Below are positions 27,445 through 35,921 of a stretch of 64,000 bases of DNA, one piece after another. Origin of the DNA: Arthrobacter sp. ok362 (GTDB lineage Bacteria > Actinomycetota > Actinomycetes > Actinomycetales > Micrococcaceae); NCBI RefSeq assembly GCF_900102785.1, contig NZ_FNGC01000008.1, positions 62,001 to 126,000 of the forward strand. The letters run 5' to 3'. A model generated the notes under the pieces. The model was not told the origin of the DNA, ran no database searches, and was given only the letters and a program-made list of their open reading frames with translations. Made by a program: the position numbers and the translations under genes. Numbering within the stretch: the first letter of the stretch is position 1; the number at the start of each line of letters is the position of its first letter.

Positions 27445-28308
27445 CTAGATCGAGTATTCCGGAGCGGCCCAGACGACTACTTCGGGGTGCTCGTAGAAGC
27501 GGTAGCCCTGGCCGCGCACGGTGCGTACGGTGTTGGCGAGGCGGCCGAGCTTGGAACGCAGGCGGCGGATGTGGACGTCGATGGTCCGTTCGTTCGGGAC
27601 CTCTTCGGCGTTCCGCCACAGGCCTTCGAGGAGCTCGTCGCGGCCCACGGTGCGGGTGCCGTTCTCCACGAGGTAGTTCAGGAGCTCGAACTCCTTGAAT
27701 GTCAGGTTCAGGGATTCGCCGTCGAGGTGCACCTCACGGCGGGCGAGATCGATCAGCACTCCGGAAGGCCGCGGATCCTGCGGCTGCTGCAGGCGCGCGG
27801 CCTCGGTACGCTGGCGGGCCCCTGCGGTGGGGTCACCGAAGGTCGAGCGGACGACGTCGAGGGCGGAACCGGGGGCACTGGCCGGCGCGACGGCGACGGC
27901 GGCATAGCTTTCGGCGCCGGCAACCAGCGACTGTGCGTAGGCCCGGATTTCCTGGGCAAGCTTGGCGATGGACGTGCCTGCCGCAGCTGCGGTTTCCTCG
28001 TCGATCCCCATGTACAGCACGAAGCCGCGGGCCACGTTGTCGCTGGGAGCCGGACGGACCGGGCTGCCGGCACCGGGGGCAATCACGGGGGTAGGCGCCG
28101 TGGCGGGGGCCGGCGGAACGGCACGGAGCTGGCCGTAGGAGTCAGGGTTGTAGCCCTGCGCTGCATATCCGGGGGCGGGGAAGGTGCCGGCGGATCCGGC
28201 GGGTGCGAACGCGGAGCGGCCGCCAAAGCCCTGGCGGATCCCGGAGGTCTGGCCGGCCTTGCTGGCGTTACGGACGGAGATGTGGACGTATCCGGATGCA
28301 ACTGACAT
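27445..28308 (-). CDS. winged-helix (OmpR-type DNA-binding) regulator without receiver
   Basis: 287-aa protein. The C-terminal about 95 residues are a full OmpR/PhoB winged helix (LTFKEFELLNYLVENGTRTVGRDELLEGLW; RTIDVHIRRLRSKLG; IRTVRGQGYRFYE). The N-terminal half is Ala/Pro/Gly-rich, with a small segment VARGFVLYMGIDEETAAAAG and no phosphoacceptor Asp, so control is not by a classical kinase. Start at ATG 28308 with GAGG upstream. The 543-bp AT-rich upstream spacer suggests complex regulation. Orphan OmpR-type regulators of this size are common in Arthrobacter. Targets unknown. Confidence 0.85.
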   Translation of the reverse strand: MSVASGYVHISVRNASKAGQTSGIRQGFGGRSAFAPAGSAGTFPAPGYAAQGYNPDSYGQLRAVPPAPATAPTPVIAPGAGSPVRPAPSDNVARGFVLYMGIDEETAAAAGTSIAKLAQEIRAYAQSLVAGAESYAAVAVAPASAPGSALDVVRSTFGDPTAGARQRTEAARLQQPQDPRPSGVLIDLARREVHLDGESLNLTFKEFELLNYLVENGTRTVGRDELLEGLWRNAEEVPNERTIDVHIRRLRSKLGRLANTVRTVRGQGYRFYEHPEVVVWAAPEYSI

Positions 28309-28851
28309 GGAATGCTTACCTCAATGTGAATGGCCGTCATCGCGGCTCGAATGCTTCTTTCCCCGCAATGAAATTGGGGAGGGGCGCCCGACTCTGGGCT
28401 GGGGGCGAATGCCTAGAAACTCATAGGGGTGTAAAAGTTAGGCGTGCATTCGACAACAGCGCATCTCGGTACCAGCGGGTGCGCTGATCCAGGAAGCTGC
28501 GACTGCAGGTGCTGTTGAGTTCTTGTTCACAATTGAAGTGTGCAACGTAACAATGCGAACTTGCAAGTAACAATGGACCCCCGGTTCCACATAGTGAGAC
28601 AGATCGGAGGATTGTAGCGTAAGTCACAATTCTGCGACTGCAATAAAATAACAAGTGTTTTTCCGACCGGAAGGTCAGGAAGTGGCATCCTCCGAATATT
28701 ATTCGGGCCTTCTTGGGATGCGACTGGAATCATTCACAGCATCCCAAATTGGCAAAACCGTGCCTTTGCGTCGTTTCCTGCGAGGGGGTCCACGGAGTGG
28801 GCAGCCGCCGTTGCCGCCTGGCTCGGCGGCAACGGCGGCCGCGGCGGGGGG
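28309..28851 (-). promoter_or_regulatory. AT-rich 543-bp leader with direct repeats
   Basis: No gene seen. 28430-28760 is much more AT-rich than the surroundings. It holds an approximate direct repeat TGCAACGTAACAATG (28541-28555) and TGCAAGTAACAATG (28562-28575), about 20 bp apart, centred on two GTAAC boxes. GTAAC pairs are seen in MtrA and GlnR sites, but the 20-bp spacing fits neither exactly. It probably holds the promoter of the winged-helix gene and a long 5' UTR. Confidence 0.5.
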
Positions 28852-29859
28852 TTAGTTGGACTGGCCGGTGGCGGTCGCCGCCACAACCATGACGGACGAC
28901 GCCGCGTAGCCGGACCCGTCCTTGGCCGCCACGATCCGCACCGTCCCGCCCGCGACGATGTCCGCCACGCTCAGCTGGGTGCCCGTACCGCCGGCCTGCT
29001 GGCGCCGCTGTTGCAGATTACTCACCACCACATCGGCGCCCAACGCATAGCTGCGCGTGAACCCGTCACTGCTTTTGACCGTGACGGAGGACGAACTGAT
29101 CTCGCTCACTGTGCCCAACTGCTCGGCCATGCTGGTGTATTCGCTTCCTTGCAGCACCACGTATTCGGCATGCACTGCCGCGGAAAGCCCGCCCATCCCA
29201 CCGACAGCGAAGTCGCCGGGACCGCCCTGCCCCGACATGCCGCCGCCCGCGAATCCGCCCTGCGCAGATCCTGGCATGCCGGGAGCGATCCCTTGGCCGC
29301 CGACCGCCCCGCCTGCCGCCCCACCGGCGGCCGTTCCGGCCGGACCATTGGCTGCCGCTGAACTCGAGGTAAGGGCGTAGACCCCCACCCCGGCGCCGAC
29401 TGCCAGGACAGCTGCGGCCCCGGCGACGGCGAGTCCTCGGGTGAGGGTCCAGGGCTTTGCCGCCGAGCCCGTCCTGGCGGCGGCTCCCGGCGCGCCCCAG
29501 CCTGCGGCAGCCGGAGCCGGAGGCTCCTGCCGGGGCATGCCCCAGGCCGGGGCCGATGCCGGAACTTTCGAAACCGGGGGCGCACCCCAGCCGGAGGCGG
29601 TGCCCGCTGCCGGCCGCCCGGCGTCGTACTGCCCCGCGTCGTGCTGCCCCGCGTCGTGCTGCCCGGCGTCGTACTGCCGGCCGTCGGCGTGTCCGGCGTT
29701 GTACTGCCCGGCGTCAGGGAGGCGGGCGTCGTACTGCCCGACCGCCTGGGGCGTGGTCACGGTCGCCGGCGCCGCTGTTGACGCTATTACGTTGGGGGCT
29801 GGTTCGGAGGCGGGCTCGGGGGCTGGTCCGGAGCCGGTTCCGGGATGCTGACCGCTCAT
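28852..29859 (-). CDS. single-pass membrane protein with repetitive N-terminus
   Basis: 335-aa protein. Cytosolic N-terminus of about 135 residues with degenerate 5-residue repeats QYDAG/QHDAG and WGAPP-like blocks, one TM (LAVAGAAAVLAVGAGVGVYAL), a Gly-rich linker, then an about 110-residue extracytoplasmic beta-type domain (YVVLQGSEYTSMAEQLGTVS, SVTVKSSDGFTRSYAL, VRIVAAKDGSGYAASSVMVV). The outer domain resembles DUF5666-type beta proteins, a tentative match. ATG 29859 has AAGGAG nine nt upstream. Divergent from the two-component system at 30101, which may control it. Confidence 0.8.
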   Translation of the reverse strand: MSGQHPGTGSGPAPEPASEPAPNVIASTAAPATVTTPQAVGQYDARLPDAGQYNAGHADGRQYDAGQHDAGQHDAGQYDAGRPAAGTASGWGAPPVSKVPASAPAWGMPRQEPPAPAAAGWGAPGAAARTGSAAKPWTLTRGLAVAGAAAVLAVGAGVGVYALTSSSAAANGPAGTAAGGAAGGAVGGQGIAPGMPGSAQGGFAGGGMSGQGGPGDFAVGGMGGLSAAVHAEYVVLQGSEYTSMAEQLGTVSEISSSSVTVKSSDGFTRSYALGADVVVSNLQQRRQQAGGTGTQLSVADIVAGGTVRIVAAKDGSGYAASSVMVVAATATGQSN

Positions 29860-30100
29860 GATGTATCTCCTTAGGGTGCGGATCGGTGTTTACCCCAGAG
29901 TGCTGAGCGATGCTGTGCCTCGGCTGTGCGGGCCGACAGCCGGGCCTGTGACCTTCTGGCAGGACGGGAAGGCCGGATTGGGCGTTGCCCGAGCGGCCCC
30001 TGCGGCCCCGGAAGGGCGTCCAGCTCGCTAGGCTGGGATTCACAGGTGGCGCACAGGGTCCCCAAAGCCCCGCCTAACCGGCAGATCGGAGAGTTGTCCC

Positions 30101-30841
30101 ATGGCCACTTCGCACTCCATGACTAACAACCTTCCCCAGCTCACGCATCCGGATGGCTCCCCCATCCGCGCGCTGGTGGTGGACGACGAGCCCAGCCTCT
30201 CCGAGCTCATGAGCATGGGCCTGCGGATGGCCGGCTGGTCAGTGACCGTGGCGGAGGACGGGCCCGGAGCCGTCCGGCTTGCCAAGGAGTTCCGCCCCGA
30301 CGTACTGGTGCTGGACGTGATGCTGCCCGGGTTCGACGGCGTCGAGCTGCTGAGCAGGATCCGCGCGTTCGCGCCGGAGGTGCCGGCGCTGTTCCTCACG
30401 GCCAAGGATGCCGTCCAGGACCGCATTACCGGCCTGGCAGCCGGCGGCGATGACTACGTCACCAAGCCGTTCAGCATGGAAGAGGTGCTGCTGCGCCTGC
30501 ACCGGCTGGTCCAGCGCTCCGGGGTGGCCGCCATGGATACCGCCGAACTGGTGGTGGGAGACCTTGTGCTCAATGTCGACACCCGCGAAGTCACCAGGGC
30601 GGGTGAGGAGTTGCATCTGACCGCCACGCAGTTCGAGCTGCTGCGCTACCTCATGGAAAACCCCAAACGGGTCATCAGCAAGGCCCAGATCCTGGACCGT
30701 GTCTGGGAATATGACTTCGGCGGCCAGGCGAACATCGTGGAACTGTACATTTCCTACCTCCGCAAGAAGGTCGACACCAACCACACTCCCATGATCCACA
30801 CGGTCCGCGGCGCCGGCTACGTCCTAAAGCCGGCGGACTGA
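30101..30841 (+). CDS. OmpR-family response regulator
   Basis: 246-aa regulator: receiver (VVDDE; phosphoacceptor in VLVLDVMLPGFDG; Lys in DYVTKPFS) and C-terminal winged helix (TATQFELLRYLMENPKRVISKAQIL; YISYLRKKVD; HTVRGAGYVLK). ATG 30101 has GGAGAG upstream; a second ATG is six codons in. The kinase follows after 3 nt. This resembles the TcrA/PrrA-like pairs placed next to envelope glycosyltransferase genes in Actinobacteria. Confidence 0.94.
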   Translation: MATSHSMTNNLPQLTHPDGSPIRALVVDDEPSLSELMSMGLRMAGWSVTVAEDGPGAVRLAKEFRPDVLVLDVMLPGFDGVELLSRIRAFAPEVPALFLTAKDAVQDRITGLAAGGDDYVTKPFSMEEVLLRLHRLVQRSGVAAMDTAELVVGDLVLNVDTREVTRAGEELHLTATQFELLRYLMENPKRVISKAQILDRVWEYDFGGQANIVELYISYLRKKVDTNHTPMIHTVRGAGYVLKPAD

Positions 30842-30844
30842 TCC

Positions 30845-32521
30845 GTGCCCACGCTTTCTGGCATGACCCGCGTCCCCGGACGCGACTGGCGCAACCCGTC
30901 CACGTGGCATTTGCGCACCCGGCTGGTCCTCGTCGCCATGGCACTGCTCGTGGCCATCTGCGGCGCCGTGGGACTGTTCAGCTATGCCTCCATGGATCTG
31001 TTCCTGACCCGGCAGCTCGATGACCAGCTCAGCAATGCTTCCCACCGCGCGATCGAGTTCGGCCGGCCCGGGCCCGGTAACTCCGGCGGCCGCCGCGACC
31101 CCCTCGAAGCCCGTGGGCAGGGCGTCGGGATGCTTAATGCCCGGCTGGAGGACGGCGCGGTCAGCAGCGCCGGCTTCCTGGCCGGGGACGCCACCCTCAA
31201 GAGCCTCTCCCGCGACGACAACGCGGTCCTCCTGGCGCTCACCCCGAACGGTGTGCCCGTGGACCGGACCCTCTCGGCCGGCGCGTACCGGCTCACGGCC
31301 GCGCGTGCACCTTACGGCGACGTGATTGTCACCGGGCTTCCGCTGGCAGAAAAGGAAAGCACCCTGGCCTCGCTGGTGTGGACCATGGTGGTGGTCTCCG
31401 CCGGCGGACTCGTGCTGATCGGGCTCGCCGGCACGGCCCTGATCCGGCGCACTATGAAGCCGCTGGAACAGCTCTCCGAGGTGGCCACTAAGGTCTCCCG
31501 CCTGCCGCTGGACGCCGGCGAGGTGGCGCTGGGGGTACGCGTACCGGCGTCGGCGGCCCACCGCGGAACAGAAGTGGGCAGCGTGGGCTACGCGCTGAAC
31601 AAGATGCTGGACAACGTCTCCAATGCCCTCGAGGCGCGGCAGGAGAGCGAGATGAAGGTGCGGCAGTTCGTCGCCGATGCCTCGCACGAACTCCGCACCC
31701 CGCTGACGGCCATCCGCGGCTACACGGAGCTGATGCGGATGACCGAGCATTTCACCCCCGACGGCGAGAGGTCCCTCGCCCGGGTGCAAAGCCAGTCCGT
31801 GCGGATGACCACCCTTGTGGAGGACCTGCTGCTGCTGGCACGCCTGGACGAGGGACAGCCGCTCAAGATCTCCGACGTCGACCTCACGCAGTTGGCAATC
31901 GAAACGGTGAGCGATGAGAAAGTCATGGCCCCGGACCGCATCTGGCAGCTGGAACTTCCGGAGGAGCCCGTGGTGGTGCGCGGTGACGCGGCCCAGCTTC
32001 ACCAGGTCCTCGCTAACCTCCTGTCCAATGCACGCAAGCACACGGACCCCGGGACCAAGGTGGCCACGGGCGTCATGCGTTCGGCTGACGGCAGCGCCGT
32101 GGTCACCGTGACGGACAATGGCAGCGGCATCGCTCCGGAATTCGTCGGCCGGGTCTTCGCCCGCTTCGCACGGGCCGACGCAGCGCGCACCAATCCAGCG
32201 GCCACTCCCGCAGCGCGTCCGGCAGTCAACCCGGCAGTCGCGACGGCGGGGGCCCGGTCCGGAGCCGCCGCACGCTCGGCTTCCGGCGGCGCTTCCAGTG
32301 CTGCTTCCCGCGCTGCTTCCGGCGCCTCCGGCAGGCCAGCCGGAGGCAGCCGCGGTCTGGGAACGGCGACTGCGGCGCCGACCTCCGAGGGAACGAGCGG
32401 GTTGGGTTTGTCCATTGTCCAGTCGATCGTGGAGGCCCACGGAGGGACGGTCGAAGTCACGTCCCGGCCGGGCCGCACGGAGTTCGCCGTGCGGCTGCCC
32501 GCAGCGCCGCCCTCGGCGTAG
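30845..32521 (+). CDS. sensor histidine kinase (HisKA) with Ala-rich ATP-lid insert
   Basis: 558-aa kinase: TM1 (LVLVAMALLVAICGAVGLF, about 23-42), extracytoplasmic sensor of about 135 residues, TM2 (VVVSAGGLVLIGLAGTALI), HAMP, HisKA with phosphoacceptor His in VADASHELRTPLTAIRGY, then HATPase with N-box NLLSNARKH, G1 DNGSGI and G2 GTSGLGLSI. Between G1 and G2 an about 70-residue Ala/Ser/Pro/Arg-rich low-complexity stretch (about 444-514) replaces the normal short ATP lid. Start is GTG 30845; ATG 30863 is the alternative. Partner of the regulator just upstream. Confidence 0.92.
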   Translation: MPTLSGMTRVPGRDWRNPSTWHLRTRLVLVAMALLVAICGAVGLFSYASMDLFLTRQLDDQLSNASHRAIEFGRPGPGNSGGRRDPLEARGQGVGMLNARLEDGAVSSAGFLAGDATLKSLSRDDNAVLLALTPNGVPVDRTLSAGAYRLTAARAPYGDVIVTGLPLAEKESTLASLVWTMVVVSAGGLVLIGLAGTALIRRTMKPLEQLSEVATKVSRLPLDAGEVALGVRVPASAAHRGTEVGSVGYALNKMLDNVSNALEARQESEMKVRQFVADASHELRTPLTAIRGYTELMRMTEHFTPDGERSLARVQSQSVRMTTLVEDLLLLARLDEGQPLKISDVDLTQLAIETVSDEKVMAPDRIWQLELPEEPVVVRGDAAQLHQVLANLLSNARKHTDPGTKVATGVMRSADGSAVVTVTDNGSGIAPEFVGRVFARFARADAARTNPAATPAARPAVNPAVATAGARSGAAARSASGGASSAASRAASGASGRPAGGSRGLGTATAAPTSEGTSGLGLSIVQSIVEAHGGTVEVTSRPGRTEFAVRLPAAPPSA

Positions 32522-32594
32522 CCAGCCACCGGATTCCTGGCCCGAACCCACCGGCGAGTCCGGCACAAGCCGACACCCCGCCACTGTGACTCCT

Positions 32595-32610
32595 GTTACC
32601 AAAATGTGAC
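32595..32610 (+). promoter_or_regulatory. candidate MtrA-like box and promoter of the riboswitch transcript
   Basis: GTTAC-n6-GTGAC, the 11-bp-period direct repeat seen in MtrA sites of actinobacterial cell-wall genes. It precedes a possible -10 TAGCGT (32629-32634), with TGTGAC at 32605-32610 as a possible -35 (18-nt gap). Inference only. Confidence 0.4.
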
Positions 32611-32671
32611 TTAAGCGCTTGGGTCCTGTAGCGTCTTTGGAGTGCGCCGCCATCGGTGCCGCATATCCGGA

Positions 32672-32842
32672 CGGACGCCAAACTCTGCCGCTTCCCGGAT
32701 TCCGCTGGACCAGGCAGAGGCGGGGGACCCAGAGTTCCCGGGCATTCTGCATTTCATGCGCCCTCGGGGTGAAGCCGACACGTGATATTCCGTGCGGCCG
32801 GATGACCTCATCCGAACCCGACAGCTAACTCCGCCGGCGTTG
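32672..32842 (+). promoter_or_regulatory. ydaO/yuaA-type riboswitch (cyclic di-AMP sensor)
   Basis: Sequence and pairing match the actinobacterial ydaO class. P1 is ACGCC (32675-32679) with GGCGT (32836-32840). The stem CTCTGCC/GGCAGAG is at 32683-32689 and 32713-32719. The conserved boxes are GGGGGACCCA (from 32721), GGGGTGAAGCC (from 32766) and CGAACCCGACAGCTAAC (32813-32829). A small CGGAT/ATCCG hairpin precedes the last box. The RBS of the next gene (GAGAGG, 32842-32847) directly abuts P1. The class binds c-di-AMP, usually turning expression off, and in Actinobacteria commonly precedes rpf and other wall-hydrolase genes, as here. Confidence 0.92.
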
Positions 32843-32855
32843 AGAGGCCATCATC

Positions 32856-33671
32856 ATGACTGAATTCCAGGTACAAACGCGCCCTGACGGCGATTCCGAT
32901 TCCCGCTCCACCAAGTCGCGCCACCGCGCCGAACCAGCCACACAGGCATCCGCCCTGTCCAGGCTGGCCACCGGGCTCGGCATCACCGGCCGCCGCGCCG
33001 CCGTCGTCACCGCCGCCTGCGCCATGCTGGTGGGGGGCGCCGCCGCCAGCCAGGCGGCAGAGCCGGGCCTCCACACGGCGAACGTTGCGAGCCAAACGGC
33101 CACTAGCGCCGTCCCGCTGGCCAAGCTCAACTTCGAACGAGTCCAGGCCGCTGCGCCGTCCGCGGCATCGGATAGCAGCGTGACAGCCCACGCCGCTGAG
33201 GTTAAGCCCGCCGCCGCTCCTAAGCCCGCAGCGGCTCCTAAGCCCGCCGCCGCCCCTAAGCCTGCCGCCGCGCCGGCTCCGGCACGGGCCCACGCGGCCG
33301 CGCCGAAGCCGGCCAAAGCAGCGGCTCCCGCACCGGCCCGCGCAGCCAAGCCGACCGCCGTCAACGACCCCGCCGGGGCGCAGGCCTACGCCGCCGCCCA
33401 GCTGGGCCGCTACGGCTGGGCGCCGGGACAGATGCAGTGCCTGCAAAAGCTCTGGACCAAGGAATCGGACTGGAAGACGACCGCCACGAACGCTAGCAGC
33501 GGCGCCTACGGCGTTGTCCAGTCCCTGCCCGCCTCGAAGATGGCGAGCGCCGGTGCCGACTACATGACCAACTACCGGACCCAGATCAACTGGGGCCTGG
33601 ACTACGTCAAGTCGCGCTACGGCTCCCCCTGCGGCGCCCTGAGCTTCCACTACGCGCACAACTGGTACTAA
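32856..33671 (+). CDS. secreted lytic-transglycosylase-like (SLT/Rpf-fold) protein
   Basis: 271-aa exported cell-wall hydrolase. A long basic N-region is followed by a signal-type hydrophobic helix (RRAAVVTAACAMLVGGAAASQAA, about residues 48-70). Next comes a linker with PAAAPK repeats (about 112-130) and further PAKAA/PAPARA runs, then a C-terminal about 85-residue lysozyme-like domain (GWAPGQMQCLQKLWTKESDW, with the catalytic-type Glu in KESDW, ending FHYAHNWY with two Cys in the domain). It cleaves peptidoglycan glycan strands by family analogy. ATG 32856 has GAGAGG eight nt upstream, adjoining the c-di-AMP riboswitch. Confidence 0.88.
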   Translation: MTEFQVQTRPDGDSDSRSTKSRHRAEPATQASALSRLATGLGITGRRAAVVTAACAMLVGGAAASQAAEPGLHTANVASQTATSAVPLAKLNFERVQAAAPSAASDSSVTAHAAEVKPAAAPKPAAAPKPAAAPKPAAAPAPARAHAAAPKPAKAAAPAPARAAKPTAVNDPAGAQAYAAAQLGRYGWAPGQMQCLQKLWTKESDWKTTATNASSGAYGVVQSLPASKMASAGADYMTNYRTQINWGLDYVKSRYGSPCGALSFHYAHNWY

Positions 33672-33698
33672 ACCGGCACTAGCCCGCCCCGCACAGAA

Positions 33699-33728
33699 GG
33701 CCCCGGATCCACATGGATCCGGGGCCTC
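33699..33728 (+). terminator. terminator of the transglycosylase-like gene
   Basis: Perfect 13-bp arms AGGCCCCGGATCC / GGATCCGGGGCCT with loop ACAT, 28 nt after the stop codon. Confidence 0.88.
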
Positions 33729-33852
33729 CGCATGTTTCGGCTGACAAGGTTTTCTCAAGGTCGGGGAGGGAGGCTTGGTCACCGCTGCCTCCATTAACCA
33801 AGCACGCGGGGTGCCCGCTCCAGGGCACGGAGTCAAATTCCAGGAGCACAAC

Positions 33853-34326
33853 ATGAAAAAATGGGCAATTCCGGCGGTCCTCGCGGCCGCAATCTTCGCC
33901 GGCGCCGGTCCGGCCGCGGCGGCGCCGCCCGAGGGGCACGGGCCACCGGCGCCACCCGATCCTGTTTCGGGCACCTTGGACAATTGCGGCTTTCCCGTCG
34001 CCTACCAGCTCACCGGTCGGGTCAAGAACATCACTACGCCTTCCGGCACCGTCATCAGCTCGTCGCCCGGCCTGAAAATCACGCTGACGGCCAACGGCAA
34101 GACCCTCAACTATGTGATCACCGGCACCAGCCGCTACACATTCCTCAGCGACAGGATTGAGGTAATCTCCACGGGCAGGAATCTCCTGCTGCTCCCCTCG
34201 CCGGACGGCCTCTACCTGACGACCGGCAACGTCAACTATGCCCTCACCCCGGATGGCTTGGGAGAGGTGAGGAGATTCACCGGACCAGGCACGGCGACGA
34301 ACGTCTGTCCGCTGCTGGCTCCCTGA
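33853..34326 (+). CDS. secreted hypothetical protein
   Basis: 157-aa protein with a clean Sec signal peptide (MKKWAIPAVLAAAIFAGAGPAAAA, cleavage after about 24) and a mature all-beta domain of about 130 residues. Two Cys (DNCGFPVAY near the N-terminus and TNVCPLL at the C-terminus) probably form a disulfide. ATG 33853 has AGGAG six nt upstream. Related small secreted proteins are frequent in Arthrobacter and Streptomyces, but no function is known to me. Monocistronic between two hairpins. Confidence 0.85.
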   Translation: MKKWAIPAVLAAAIFAGAGPAAAAPPEGHGPPAPPDPVSGTLDNCGFPVAYQLTGRVKNITTPSGTVISSSPGLKITLTANGKTLNYVITGTSRYTFLSDRIEVISTGRNLLLLPSPDGLYLTTGNVNYALTPDGLGEVRRFTGPGTATNVCPLLAP

Positions 34327-34337
34327 CGAAGCACGCC

Positions 34338-34375
34338 GCGGCGGCGGTGCACCAAGTATGGCGCACCGCCGCCGC
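34338..34375 (+). terminator. terminator of secreted-protein gene
   Basis: Perfect 13-bp arms GCGGCGGCGGTGC / GCACCGCCGCCGC, 12-nt loop, followed by TTT. Confidence 0.85.
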
Positions 34376-34487
34376 TTTCCTGGGTTCACAAGCCTGTCGC
34401 CGGGGCCTCCACCGGACCTTGAACTTCCACAGCCCCCGCACAGCTTGACCCTAAAGCCCTCATATGCGCCGCCGGGAATGTTGAACC

Positions 34488-35921
34488 ATGACGTTCACAG
34501 ACCAGGCCTCAGGAACCCTGCCCCACTCCACGGCGACCCCGGCCGGGCCGGCGGCACCCGCCGCACCGTCCGGGCTGGCCCTGGCCGACGCGTCCGTCCC
34601 GGACCCGTTCGCCGCGGCGTTCACCGGCCCCGGCGGCCGGCGCTCAGCCATTGACACGCGTACCAGCACACCGCTGCTGGACGTCACCATCCCGGTCTTC
34701 AACGAGGAACGGGACCTCGAAGCATGCCTGCGCCGGCTCCATACATACCTGCTCGGCGAATTCCCGCATTCCTTCCGGATCACGGTGGCGGACAACGCAA
34801 GCACCGACGGTACGCTCAAGACCGCGGAACGCGTAGCCCGCGAGCTGCGCGAAGTGAACGTGGTCCACATGGCCGAAAAAGGCCGCGGAAACGCGCTGCG
34901 CAAGGTGTGGCTCGCCTCGCCGTCGCCGGTCCTGGCCTACATGGACGTGGACCTGTCCACCGATCTGGCTGCGCTTGGCCCCCTCCTGGCCCCGCTCATT
35001 TCGGGACACTCCGACCTGGCGATCGGGACCCGGCTGACCCGCAACTCGCGCGTGGTCCGCGGACCCAAGCGGGAACTCATCTCGCGCAGCTACAACTTCC
35101 TGCTGCAGTCCTTCATGGGAGCCCACTTCAGCGACGCCCAGTGCGGCTTCAAGGCGATCCGGGCGGACGTGGCACGGCAACTGCTCCCCCACACCCTGGA
35201 CAACGCCTGGTTCTTCGACACCGAGCTGCTGGTCTTGGCAGAAAAGTGCGGCCTGCGCGTCCACGAAGTCCCGGTGGACTGGACCGACGACCCGGATTCC
35301 AGCGTGGACATTGTCCAGACTGCCCTCGCGGACCTGCGCGGCATGGCACGGTTGAGCCGGGACCTGGTCTCGGGCCAGATCCCGGTGCCCGAACTCCGCG
35401 CCGCACTGGCCCGCGGACCGCTGCCGGCCTCCTCGCGGACCCAGGAACAAAGCCCCGGCGGCAGCCTCTTCGGACAACTCGTCCGCTTCGGCAGCATCGG
35501 CGTGGCCTCCACCCTGGCATACCTTGCGATTTTCCTGCTCTGCCGCGGGATCATGGACCCGCAGCTGGCCAATTTCCTCGCCTTGCTCACCACCGCCGTG
35601 GCCAACACCGCGGCCAACCGACGCTTCACGTTCGGTATCCAGGGCAGCAGCCAGGCGGCCCGCCACCACTTCGAGGGACTGCTGGTCTTCGGTATCGGCC
35701 TGGCCCTGACCTCGGGCGCACTCGCCCTGGTCCACGGCGCGTCAGGAGGGGCACCGGACCGCTGGCTTGAACTGCTCACGGTCACCGCCGCCAACCTCGC
35801 GGCCACGGCCGTCAAATTCCTGCTCTTCCGGCTGGTGGTCTTCCGCCACCGGCCCACCCCCGCTGTTCCGACGCTCGGCGCCACCGACGCTTCCCTCCCC
35901 CGCACAGAAACGGCCAAGTAA
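34488..35921 (+). CDS. GT2 glycosyltransferase fused to GtrA membrane domain
   Basis: 477-aa bifunctional protein. Residues about 65-300 form a dolichol-phosphate-mannose-synthase-like GT2 domain (VTIPVFNEERDLEACL; metal site YMDVDLSTD; DAQCGFKAIR; VPVDWTDDPDSSV). The C-terminal about 130 residues are a four-TM GtrA/flippase-like domain (QLVRFGSIGVASTLAYLAIF; NTAANRRFTF). It should make a polyprenyl-phosphate sugar and help flip it for the two multi-TM glycosyltransferases that follow directly (TAA-ATG with zero spacing). A 60-residue low-complexity N-terminus precedes the catalytic domain. The donor sugar cannot be told. Confidence 0.92.
   Translation: MTFTDQASGTLPHSTATPAGPAAPAAPSGLALADASVPDPFAAAFTGPGGRRSAIDTRTSTPLLDVTIPVFNEERDLEACLRRLHTYLLGEFPHSFRITVADNASTDGTLKTAERVARELREVNVVHMAEKGRGNALRKVWLASPSPVLAYMDVDLSTDLAALGPLLAPLISGHSDLAIGTRLTRNSRVVRGPKRELISRSYNFLLQSFMGAHFSDAQCGFKAIRADVARQLLPHTLDNAWFFDTELLVLAEKCGLRVHEVPVDWTDDPDSSVDIVQTALADLRGMARLSRDLVSGQIPVPELRAALARGPLPASSRTQEQSPGGSLFGQLVRFGSIGVASTLAYLAIFLLCRGIMDPQLANFLALLTTAVANTAANRRFTFGIQGSSQAARHHFEGLLVFGIGLALTSGALALVHGASGGAPDRWLELLTVTAANLAATAVKFLLFRLVVFRHRPTPAVPTLGATDASLPRTETAK

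Noticed and set aside
29610..29760. Short DNA repeats considered as a CRISPR array or mobile element
   Set aside because: 15-bp periodic coding repeats (QHDAG units), in frame.
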